From Voacanga thouarsii (lineage: Eukaryota > Streptophyta > Magnoliopsida > Gentianales > Apocynaceae), in assembly GCA_026120185.1 (NCBI GenBank), contig JANUWF010001273.1:1038809-1102808 (forward strand): a stretch of DNA of 64,000 nt, given 5' to 3'. The position numbers were made by a program, and so were the translations under genes. Below, piece after piece: positions 55,270 through 64,000 of this stretch. The notes beneath the pieces were generated by a model. That model ran no database searches and was not told where the DNA came from. It worked only from the letters and a program-made list of their open reading frames with translations. Position 1 is the first letter of the stretch, and the number at the start of each line of letters is the position of its first letter.

Positions 55270-57926
55270 GATATCATCTTTGATATCTAATTTCTTTGTG
55301 TTAATGTATGAATTATTTTGAATAAAACTTTTGAGAATTTCATTTTTTTCAAAAATACTCCTGTATATTCAATGAGTGAGCAAAAGCTATATATGTTATC
55401 TCTGTACGATATGTTTGCATGCATAGGTATGCATTTGTTGACCTATAATTAGAGCGATAATGATTAAAGATGACACCTAGGCATAAAGGGGCAAAAAATG
55501 GTCATTACAGAGAATCTTTAACACCTGAATGCGAGCCAGTAAGAGCACTCGAAGCCAGCGAACCTAAGGGAAGAAGAAGAGCAAGAGATAGAACCTAAGG
55601 GATCTACTAATGTGATAGTTGGATAGGCATAATTAATTCCCCACAACCGAATTTAGTCAACTGAGGAAATGTAGTTATTGGAGGAAATAATTTAAAGCCA
55701 TATGTGATAACCAAGGTATTAGCTTTGAGCAAAGAGGACGTGAGATCAAATGCAGTCATGGTACTAGGTTAACTCTTTACTTCTCCTGAAAGAGTATGGT
55801 TTTTTTATCTTTGTTCTATATGGCCTATATATTACGTAGTGTACTATTCATTTAAATAGTGATAAGCTAGACCATAAGAGTCGAATCCATCAATTGTGAA
55901 TAGTTATAGATTTTCTTATTAACTGTTTAAGTATCTTCCATCGTGCGAGGAAATAAGGATTTATAGGTTTGATCTGACAGATGAAATTTTGGCTAGAGGG
56001 GTAAAATTTATCAAGAATATGACTCATTTTCTTTTCTGAGGATTATGATAGCATATTTGACATGGAATAATTGTCAAAGTAAGGAGTTAAGTTGGTTATA
56101 GAGATAAAATAACACATTTTTGTGGATCAGATAGATATGATTAAATTTTAGAGGAGTTAAGGTGAAGGAATGGTGGTGCATAATACTAGGAGGAAAGGTT
56201 CATAAACTATTGTTGAAGGAATACTAAGGATATCTAGCCTGGTATTGTAGCCTGCGGGGACCTAGTAATAATAGTTTAAGAAAATGATGGAATTTTAAAA
56301 CTATGTATAGACTATAGAATAATGAATAGATTGCTCATCAAGAATATATGTTGCTACTTCTAAGTTAGACTTGAGATAGAGATATCATTAAGTGTGAATT
56401 TGAGAGGGGAATATACCTGAGATTGTGACTAACATTGGGGATAGGTACTAAGGATAGGTGGTGATGCTATGCTGAATAACAAGGGCTCTAATGCTTATGA
56501 ATTAGACGTATAGGACTTTCAATTCTGCTTTGATAATTTTATGATGGCTTTTTTAGATGATACCTGGTATATTCTATAAGTCATTACAGACATAGAACAG
56601 TTGAAACTGGTGCTAGAAAGGGGAGGTAGCCTAAATTTTTGTTAAGTTTGGTAAGTAAAAGTTTTAGTTAAACATAGCTCTATTTACGGAATAATAGGCA
56701 ATCAAGGATGGTTTTAAGGTAAACCTAGCCAAGGTAGAGGCTGCATGGGATGTCATTAGGTATTATATCCAATTAGGATCCTAGGTACACTATAAGATTT
56801 TAGACTAAGTTCCAAGAGATAATGGGATCAACATAGAAGTTTTGTACTACAACATATCCTTAGAATTGGTCACCGATCGGAGAGACTTATCCTAATACTG
56901 GAGGACATGTTGAGGGTAAGAATATTTGACTTTGTTAATAAATGGACAGAATGCGTGCCATATGCAAGTAGGCCTACAAGAACAATTACCGATCTTCTAT
57001 TAGTTTGGCCCTATGTAAAGCATTGCAAGGCTAGCAATGTCATGTACCATTGTATTTGGGATGAATACAAGATAGGCAGATGAAAAGTCCAGTAATGTTT
57101 GTGTTTAAGAAATGACAGACAAGGTAAAAGAAACAAGAGAAAGACTGAAGGCGACTCAAAGTTGGCAAAAGAGCTACGCGGATGATAGAAGGAGAATATT
57201 ACAACTATCACCTATAGATTGGACTTACCAGATATTTTGATGAGATTACAAGATGTGTTTCATATATCTCTGTTGAAAATAAAAAATCTTGAATCGAAAC
57301 ATGTTTCAATGATGAGCCTTCGCTATTGCAACTTGATTTGAGTTACATGGAAAAATCGATTAGGATTCTAAATCGAGTAGTAAGACTCTTCGGAATAAGC
57401 GAGATACCAAAGATGAAAGTGTTATGGGAGCCATATAATATACAAGAAATAAGCTGCATTACTGCAACCATTGCCAGTACCAAAATAGAAATGGGATAAG
57501 ATAGTGATGGACTTCGTCACTAGCATGCCTATGCCAAAGACCCATGTGGATAAGATAGTGATGGACTCTATCACCAGTTTACCTATGCCAAAGACCTAAA
57601 AGGATGGTATTTGGGTAGTGGCTAATCAACTGACAAAGACAACACAATTTATCCCTATAAATGTAAGGGACTTTACAGAAAAGTTAACTCAGACATATAT
57701 ACCGAAAATACTAAGGTTGTATGGAGTACCCTCAAGTATTATTCCCGATAGAGACTTAGGGTCAACATTGTGATTTTTGGCTAACTTCCAAGAATCTACG
57801 GGTTCTAATTTGAAATTTAGAAAAGTGACAAACAATATTCCATTTGGGAATAAGAGGAATGGATGAAGCGGGAATATCCTGAATTGATATAAAGCTACGC
57901 ACTGAATTTCGGGACGAAATTCTTCT
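55270..57926 (+). pseudogene. pol: Decayed gag-pol of element A2, rearranged
   Basis: A gag start is recognisable at 55470 (ATGACACCTAGGCATAAAGG, compare A1 4292), but most of gag is deleted. Traces of protease lie near 55700-55770 (VLALSKEDVRSNA) and 56030-56070; RT near 56260-56420 (MYR for LCIDYR) and 56550-56580 (FLDDTW); RT end near 56690-56750 (AKVEAAWD). RNase H is missing. Integrase follows out of order: a core end near 56840-56980, the C-terminal part near 57113-57290, chromodomain near 57300-57440, then an earlier core part at 57457-57830, and the last chromodomain bases near 57845-57895. It is the most degraded of the chromovirus copies and cannot encode a protein. Confidence 0.82.
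57495..57602 (+). repeat. Tandem 54-bp duplication in A2 integrase
   Basis: Two 54-bp units, 57495-57548 and 57549-57602, each starting GATAAGATAGTGATGGAC. In frame they encode DKIVMDFVTSMPMPKTHV and DKIVMDSITSLPMPKT, so the first catalytic Asp of the integrase core is present twice. Confidence 0.93.
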
Positions 57927-57939
57927 AAGGAGGAGAGGA
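57927..57939 (+). promoter_or_regulatory. Polypurine tract of A2
   Basis: AAGGAGGAGAGGA directly before the LTR start TGTAAAACCCC. It differs by one base from the A1 tract. Confidence 0.92.
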
Positions 57940-59030
57940 TGTAAAACCCCACTAAGACTATCCTAGGATTAGAGGGAAGGGTTGCTTTCCATGGCATATT
58001 GCATGAATATATTCTTTCTGGGTGAATTTGTGCATTTTTAAGCTACTATATGTGACTTTTATGATTTATTTATACTAGATCACTATTGGAGGCAATTAGA
58101 AAATTTTGCTTAGAGATGAAATATGAAGAGACTTAAGTTGTAGTAGAGGAGAATTATGTTGGGAAAATAAGAACAAGAATTAATGTGGTAAAATGGATAG
58201 AGCTTTGTAGTTAATTCCTAAGGTCTTGAGTTCAAATCCCATCAACTAAGTATTATTTTAATTATCCTAACAAATTTTTGAATTTTATTTCTTGCATTCC
58301 ATGAAACTAGGAATGTTGTCTTGGGGAGACACAATGGTAATATTCTAACCATGTGATCTTGTCCTAAAGAAAATCTAGCAGAGTTTTAAGATCCATTATT
58401 TTAGCAATCCATGTCCTAGCATATTTGAATTTAAATTATTCTTGTTTCTTGAATTCTTTTAATTTTTTTTATAAAATATTCTAGATTATCTTGGACTTGG
58501 AATTTTTAAAATATTCCAGCTTTTGGAGATCATTTTGCTGAAACATAGGAGGATTTAAAGTGTGGTTTATTTTTCAAATTAAATCACTGAATTATTTAGC
58601 TAAAGAACTACATTTTTTGTTGTTCTTGTTATGGTAAAAAACTAGAAATTAACTTTAGTTCTTCTTCCTAGCTTGTTTTTGAAAATGAGCAACTTCAACA
58701 TCATTTCTTCTTTGCAAATCAAGCACTTCCTTTTGTGTGCAAAAATTGGAAGCAAGCATGAGGATTTCGGACCTTTCATAGCTTGTCCAAACCAGAAAAT
58801 ATCTAGCAAACAAGTACATACCTTTGCCAAAAAACTTTAGGTATTCAACACCATGAATTAGTTCTTTCATGGTTCTTGTTCTTTTTCAGGGTAATGGTTG
58901 GAAAAATCACCATTAAAATACCTTGAGATACTAGTATTTAGTAGCTGAAAAGCAATTTAAAATATTTTAAATTTTATCTAACAATCTTCCTAAATCTTAT
59001 CTTTCCTTCTTGCTAGATAGTTAGAATTTT
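57940..59030 (+). repeat. 3' LTR of element A2, truncated
   Basis: It starts TGTAAAACCCC after the PPT and follows the LTR at 50938 for about 1.1 kb, including the tRNA-like boxes. The match fades near 59030, where a copia fragment begins. The right end of the LTR is therefore missing. Confidence 0.85.
58186..58240 (+). promoter_or_regulatory. tRNA-like A-box/B-box in the A2 3' LTR
   Basis: TGGTAAAATGG at 58186-58196 and GAGTTCAAATCCC at 58228-58240; starts 42 bp apart and 246 bp from the LTR start. Confidence 0.6.
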
Positions 59031-59034
59031 TTTT

Positions 59035-60040
59035 CCAACTTTTCCAATCTATTTAGTATCAGCCAATTATATAATAATGGCTGCAAAGTTGTATTTGAAA
59101 AAGATTCTTGCACTATTATGGATAGTTCAGCAATAAGATAATTTTTGTTGCTAACCATGTTGGAAATGTGTATGTATTTTATCTTGACGATCTTGTAGCT
59201 CATAATATTAGATGCTTCCTATGAATGATGATGATAGCTATCTTTGGCATAGAAGGCTAGGCCATGTATCTATCAATTTGCTAAACAAATTATCCTCAAA
59301 GGAGCTTGTTAGAGGATTGCCCAAAATATGATTTGATAAAAATAGGGTGTGTGATGCTTGTCAATTTAGAAAAAAAAAAAACCAAAACTTCTTTTAAATA
59401 TAAGAAAATGATTTCAACATCAAAACCTCTTAAACTCATACATATGGATTTATTTAGACCAATGAGGACCACTATTCTTGGTGGTAAGAGGTATGCTTAT
59501 GTACTTGTGGATTACTTCTCAAGATTTACTTGGACTTTACTTGTTGCTAAAAAAGATGAAGCTTTCTCTGAATTTTCAAAACTACTCAAACGCGTTCAAA
59601 ATTCCCTTAGGTGAAAATTCATTTCAATTAGAAGTGACAATAGTAGAGAATTTTGCAACCATGACTTTACAAAATTCTATAATAAAAGTGGTGTTTCACA
59701 TAATATTTCAACAATGAAAACTCCTCAATAAAATGGTGTGGATGAAAGGAAAAATAGAATTTTGCAAGAGATGGCAAGATCAATGCTTTGTGAAAACTCC
59801 CTTCCAAATACTATTGGGCTGAAGCTATGAATATATCTTACTACATTGTAATACTAAGACCCTTTTTAAAGAAACTCCTCTTGAACTCATATTTGTCAAA
59901 GTTCCATATTTTCTTAATTTAAAGTATTTGGATGCAAATTTTTGTCCTCAATACTTGAGACAATCTTGGAAATATTGATAGCAAATCTAATGAGGCTATA
60001 TTTTTTGGATACTCCTTTAACAACAAAAAGGCATATGGAG
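59035..60040 (+). pseudogene. Ty1/copia pre-integrase and integrase fragment
   Basis: The frame shows LWHRRLGHVSINLLNKLS near 59240 (GAG-pre-integrase), then CDACQFRKKKTKT (zinc-binding pair of integrase), PLKLIHMDLFRPM and GGKRYAYVLVDYFSRFTW near 59440-59535 (first catalytic Asp region), NGVDERKNRILQEMARSM near 59735 (Glu of the catalytic triad) and NEAIFFGYSFNNKKAYGV near 59990-60040. Stops and frameshifts interrupt it. Gag, protease, RT and LTRs are absent. It is a fragment dropped into, or joined to, the broken 3' LTR of A2. Confidence 0.9.
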
Positions 60041-61614
60041 TGTTGATAGGAATCTATCCCCACAACAAGGCACATCTAAAAAAAGGGGATGGAAAGTCAA
60101 CACATGCTTTAAATCTCCATGAAAACTTTTAACATTCAAGAAGATTCAGGAGGATTTTCAAGCCATCCAAGCATACAAGCAAAGAGCCATGAAGATTGTG
60201 AAGAGATGGATAATAAAAGAAGGGCCAAAAGATGTACAACACAAGAAAGGATCCAAGTGAAGGATTAATCCTATCTTTAACCAAGGATTGAAGGCCAAAG
60301 GAGTATCAAGAAGAGCTCAAGACGACTAACATTTTATTTGGAGGATCAAGGAAACACAGAGAAATAGAATGGAGGTCCAAGGAGAAAGTTTTGAAGTGCA
60401 ATAAAAGAGAGACGGCAACCAAATGCACCTGGTGCCAGGTTCACTAGCACTCCTGGCGCTAGGTCCACACTGAAGTAGTGTTCTATCTCTACATCACACC
60501 TGGCACCAGGTCCACTCAAAGCACCTAGTGCTAGGTCCATTCGGGTCCTTCCCTGTTTTTCTTAAATTTCTTATTTTGTTCTGTTTTGTTCCCAATTATA
60601 TTTTCATGAATTTTATTATATTTTAACCTATTTTTAAGGCATGTAATAGGCTCTCAAAGCTTGTATTAAGACCATTTAATATTTAGGTTTAGTTGGTTAA
60701 GTAGTTAAGGGTAAGTCATCTATATATATGCCATTATAACTCTTGTAAAAAAAAAAAAAAAACTTTGGTATTTTGGGAAGGAAATTAGATTTTCCCTCTC
60801 GAGAGAGAGTTTTTGAGAGTGATCCTCACGGGTGATTCCATTAAACATCAAGACTATATCAAAGAATTTAGTCCCATTTTTTATCTTGTCTCTAAAGAAT
60901 GGGGATGAAAAATCAACACTTCCTTCAAATCTCTGCGGAAATAATCAACATTTGAGAAGTTTTGGAAGGATTTTCAAGGCATCCAAGTATACAAGCCAAG
61001 AGCTAAAAAGATTGTAAATAGATGGATAATAAAGGAAGGGCCAAAAGATGCACAACACCTGCAACAATCAATGTAGAGGATCAAGCCAATCTTCAAATAA
61101 GGATTGAAGGCCAATGGAGTATTAAAAAGAGTTTAAGATGACCAACATTTTGTTTGGAGGATCAAGAAAACACAAAAAAATAGAATGGAGGTCCAAAGAG
61201 CAAGTTTTGAAGTGTAATAAAAGAGGGACGGCGACCAGAATACACCTGGTGCCAGGTTCCCTAGCACACCTGGTGCCAGGTCCACACTAGAGCAGGGTTC
61301 TATTTCCAGAACACACCTGGCACCAGGTCCAACCAGTGTACCTGGTGCCAGGGATAATTTAAACTTCATCTCTATTCTTATATGTTAGGATACCAGTGTG
61401 TTTGATAGGATTGAGTTAGGGGCTTTCAAATTCCTTTCCTTAGTATTCTAATCTCTAGTTGGATTAGGGTGTTAATGTATCTTTGAAATAGGATAGATTC
61501 ACATTATCACAAGAGTGCTAATTTTATTGCATTTTGGTGTTCTTGTGTGTGAGTTTGTTAGGGTTTCTTGTTTGAGTTCAATCCATATTTTTTGTGCTTT
61601 TCTAGATCATATCA
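60041..61614 (+). repeat. LTR-like region of element E with internal duplication
   Basis: The right end ATCATATCA at 61614 is followed by a PBS-like site. The left end may be TGTTGATAGG at 60041, directly after the copia coding match; this boundary is a guess. A segment of about 465 bp is present twice (60074-60540 and 60887-61352), both ending in four palindromic CACCTGGTGCCAGGT-like motifs. Between them are a TATATATA stretch (about 60720) and an A run (60748-60763). It could be one LTR with a duplication, or two tandem LTRs. No gene is seen. Confidence 0.65.
60426..61352. repeat. Eight palindromic motifs CACCTGGTGCCAGGT in LTR E
   Basis: Occurrences: 60426-60440, 60450-60464, 60497-60511, 60522-60536, 61243-61257, 61267-61281, 61314-61328 and 61339-61352. 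They vary at two or three bases but keep the inverted-repeat shape (for example CACCTGGCACCAGGT, CACCTAGTGCTAGGT). They form two groups of four, one in each duplicated segment. Confidence 0.88.
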
Positions 61615-61616
61615 AT

Positions 61617-61628
61617 TAGTATCAGAGC
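61617..61628 (+). promoter_or_regulatory. Primer-binding site of element E (iMet tRNA type)
   Basis: TAGTATCAGAGC lies two bases after the LTR end; it is the initiator tRNA-Met site with one G-to-A change. Confidence 0.8.
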
Positions 61629-62660
61629 TTGCATTTTGTTGATTCTAATCAACTAACTATATTTGGACTAAGGTACAATCTTCTTCAAGACTTGTTAAGC
61701 ATTTTCAATTTTCGTCACTTTTTCCCTTGCCATTTTTTAATGCTTAAAACTCAAGATTATGCCATCAACTTGATGCTAAATTGATCCCATATGTTGGTAC
61801 AATGATTGAGAAATATTTTGGAATGGAAAACTGTTGATTTGAAGTTCATATTGCTGCAAATTCTTATTCCCGTAACTATATTAATTTCAATTTTTGGGGG
61901 TTGAAAACTTAAATTTGTTCCATGGAAATGTTGTATGGTATATTGATGTTTGAGGGGTTAATTGATTTAAAACTTTGTTAATTTGGGGCCAAAACCAAGC
62001 TAAAAATTGCTATACTAAATAAGGCTATGGGAATGCACACAATGCGTTTGATATATTGTCCTAATAAATTGTGATTGCTTATACTTAACTACCAAAGCTT
62101 CTATTCATGAAGTATGATGACTAGTTTGATTAGTAGAATGCATTTGTGAAGTTAATTAGTGTTCTTGTTTATGCTTAAAGATTTGTTCACATTGCATTTA
62201 TCTCAAGTTTGGAAAATATTTGCACAACTTGAACTTGTACTTCTATTTCTTGAATTTGCTTGTGTCATCATTTTTTGAATCGCTTGTTAATTGCCAATTT
62301 GTGTTCTTGAGGTTGTTATATGCATCACCTAGTTTAAAACTCTTTGAAATCCATGTATTTTTCTTGTTGCACACCAAGTGTTTGATAAATTACCTTTAAA
62401 ACACATTTCTTTCTTATCCTTTGGAATTTAGTTACCTTGATTAGTAGAAGTAAATCTTTTGAAGTGGGAAAGAGTTAGGAAAAACCTGAGTAAGGAATTG
62501 AGAGTTTGAAAAAGGCAAGAAGGTGAGTTTATTGTGATAAAAGGCAAGAAGACTGTAAACACGAGAATGGAGTGTAAACACTTAAAGAGTGAGTGAGGAA
62601 ACCAATTTCTATTTTTGTTCTCTTAATTCTTTTGCAGGAATATCAATCTAAACTCCAACG
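61629..62660 (+). other. Leader of element E
   Basis: About 1 kb of AT-rich sequence between PBS and gag. No reading frame or RNA gene was recognised. Confidence 0.6.
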
Positions 62661-63855
62661 ATGACTCAAGAAGAGAAACCAACTAGGCTAAATCTTAGTG
62701 GAGTACGTAGACCACAAGAGGCTCTAGGATATCTTTGTGAAACTCTTGTTTCATTGCAAAAGAGTATGGAGGGCAAATGGAGAGAGTTGACCAAACTCTG
62801 AGCTCAATAAGGCCAAACATCTACCGCCAATCAAATGAGGGGACAAGAGCAACCAGAATCTTACAAAACACCTCTTTTGAATACCAACCTGGAGAAGAAT
62901 GGGATGAATATTCAGTTGGTGGATATCAACAGGTGCCTAAGAGAGAAGGGAGAAATGGGTTGAAAGGAGGTAGAGGAAAAGGCCGAGGAAGATTTGGTGA
63001 TAATCCTATGACTGGAGAATCTCAAGCCTCTATAGGCATAGTGCAATAAAGGAGCAGTGGAGGATTAACTTGTGAGATTTGTTATAGTAAAAGGCACACA
63101 AATGTTGATTGTCCAAATAAAGTGGAATATGTACGATTTTATGGGGTGCACAATTGCAAAAGGAAAGAGACAAATTGAGAAGCAAAAAGCTAGACTTGAT
63201 ACCAAAGCGGCCAAGAAAAATGTTGTTGATATTGAGGAGCCAAGAAGGGCAAGAAGTGAAGAAAAAGTTGAGAAGGTTGAACAAAAGGTAATAACTATAG
63301 TAAAAGAAGATCACGAGCTTAATGATAATGAAGGAGATGATGCGGATCAATTAAGTCCAACAAATGGGGTGACTAAGGAGTTCTACATTATCTTATAGTT
63401 TCTAGAGGACGAGTCAAACCCATTAGGAGTGTTAGAGGAGAATGAGTAGGAAGGAGTGGAGTAAAATAGAGTAGAATTTGATGAAAAGCAAATACATTCA
63501 AGGAATGAGGTTGAGAGGGAGCAAAAGTGTGTTGTTGATGAAGGTTCCCAAAATGCTTCAAGTACTCATGAAGTGGGAGAAAACTCACATCCACAAGAGG
63601 AAAAAAAAGAAGAGTTCGCTAGAGGTAGTGTAAAAGCAAATGAAAATGAGTAAAACTAGTAAGGATGAATCATCTAGTTCAACTTTACAAAATGACATAA
63701 AATCTAGTGGAGGAGATAGAGTGGATGGAAGTGATTGGGATACATTTGAGAAACTATGTGCATTAATAGGTGTTATGCTGGAAAATATTGAAGCTTGTAT
63801 GGTTGAAGAAAAAAAGGATCTACAAAGAGCAAAAATTTTCCATTCAATGTGTCAA
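62661..63855 (+). pseudogene. gag: gag of element E (Ty3/gypsy), frameshifted
   Basis: ATG at 62661 gives MTQEEKPTRLNLSGVRR. A one-base shift near 62775 leads to VDQTLSSIRPN, then an RG-rich basic stretch (KGGRGKGRGRFGD) and a TAA at 63047. In the same frame a CCHC zinc knuckle, CEICYSKRHTNVDC, lies at 63071-63112. Another shift opens a Lys/Glu-rich frame (KGKRQIEKQKARLD, EEKVEKVEQK) to 63398. Further frames to about 63850 hold DWDTFEKLCALIG. Gag would make the particle. The front of the capsid domain seems short or deleted. Confidence 0.78.
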
Positions 63856-64000
63856 ATAAAAAAAAAAAAAAACCATGTAGCTTGGTTATTGATGGTGGGA
63901 GTAGTAAAAATGTGATTAGTGCTACATTGGTGGAGGAATTGGGAATGGAGACCTTGAAGCATCCTAAACCTTATAAGCTTCAATGGTTGAACAATTGTGG
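63856..64000 (+). pseudogene. pol: Protease start of element E, cut by window end
   Basis: The frame gives CSLVIDGGSSKNVISATLVE and LKHPKPYKLQWLN. This is the usual protease segment of a group of plant Ty3/gypsy polyproteins (D-G-G-S active-site form, followed by HPKPYKLQWL). RT and the rest would lie beyond 64000. An A run at about 63857-63871 just before it may be a frameshift site. Confidence 0.82.

Noticed and set aside
1..64000. A host protein-coding gene hidden between elements
   Set aside because: All frames longer than about 100 codons are assigned to retroelements or to LTR noise; no exon-like frame with other family motifs was seen. Transcript evidence could still change this.

Overview
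The window looks like plant nuclear DNA, most likely from an angiosperm (probably a eudicot), in a repeat-dense and probably heterochromatic region. I found no convincing host gene, rRNA or functional tRNA gene. Nearly all of it is LTR retrotransposon: Ty3/gypsy chromoviruses of Tekay/Del type (families A and B), Athila-type gypsy elements (C and D), another gypsy element (E), and Ty1/copia fragments. Family names A-E are local labels. Family assignment rests on protein motifs, primer-binding sites (PBS), polypurine tracts (PPT) and terminal TG/CA bases read by eye.

Layout: (1) 1-10901, element A1 on the + strand: 5' LTR cut by the window edge, iMet-type PBS, small acidic ORF, gag, pol with chromodomain, PPT, and a 3' LTR that changes from family A to family B sequence near 9575. 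(2) 10902-13996, a copia gag-protease-integrase remnant (- strand) and AT-rich DNA. (3) 13997-20400, element D (Athila type, - strand): 3' LTR, PPT, tail and decayed pol; its gag end is lost at a 210-bp copia fragment. (4) 20611-26789, element C (Athila type, + strand): 5' LTR, tRNA-Asp PBS, gag, no pol, and a large accessory ORF. (5) 26790-27865, an LTR-B fragment, followed by a complete but decayed element B (27866-41162, - strand) with two 3.9-kb LTRs. (6) 41163-59030, a second A element (A2, + strand) carrying three solo LTRs of its own family, two with perfect 5-bp target site duplications (TSDs) and one with a 4/5 match. (7) 59035-60040, a copia integrase fragment. (8) 60041-64000, element E: LTR-like region with palindromic repeats, PBS, gag and the start of protease, running off the window.

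No element can be autonomous: every gag and pol has stops or frameshifts, and the stops I could interpret are mostly C-to-T (or opposite-strand G-to-A) changes, as expected of long-methylated DNA. The most interesting signals are a tRNA-like A-box/B-box pair about 250 bp inside all five family-A LTR starts with near-fixed spacing; the A/B hybrid 3' LTR whose B part has an inverted, about 98% identical partner 16 kb away with the same inner endpoint; a small acidic ORF before gag in both chromovirus families; in-frame tandem duplications inside the reverse transcriptase of B and the integrase of A2; and clustered GC-rich palindromes in several unrelated LTRs.
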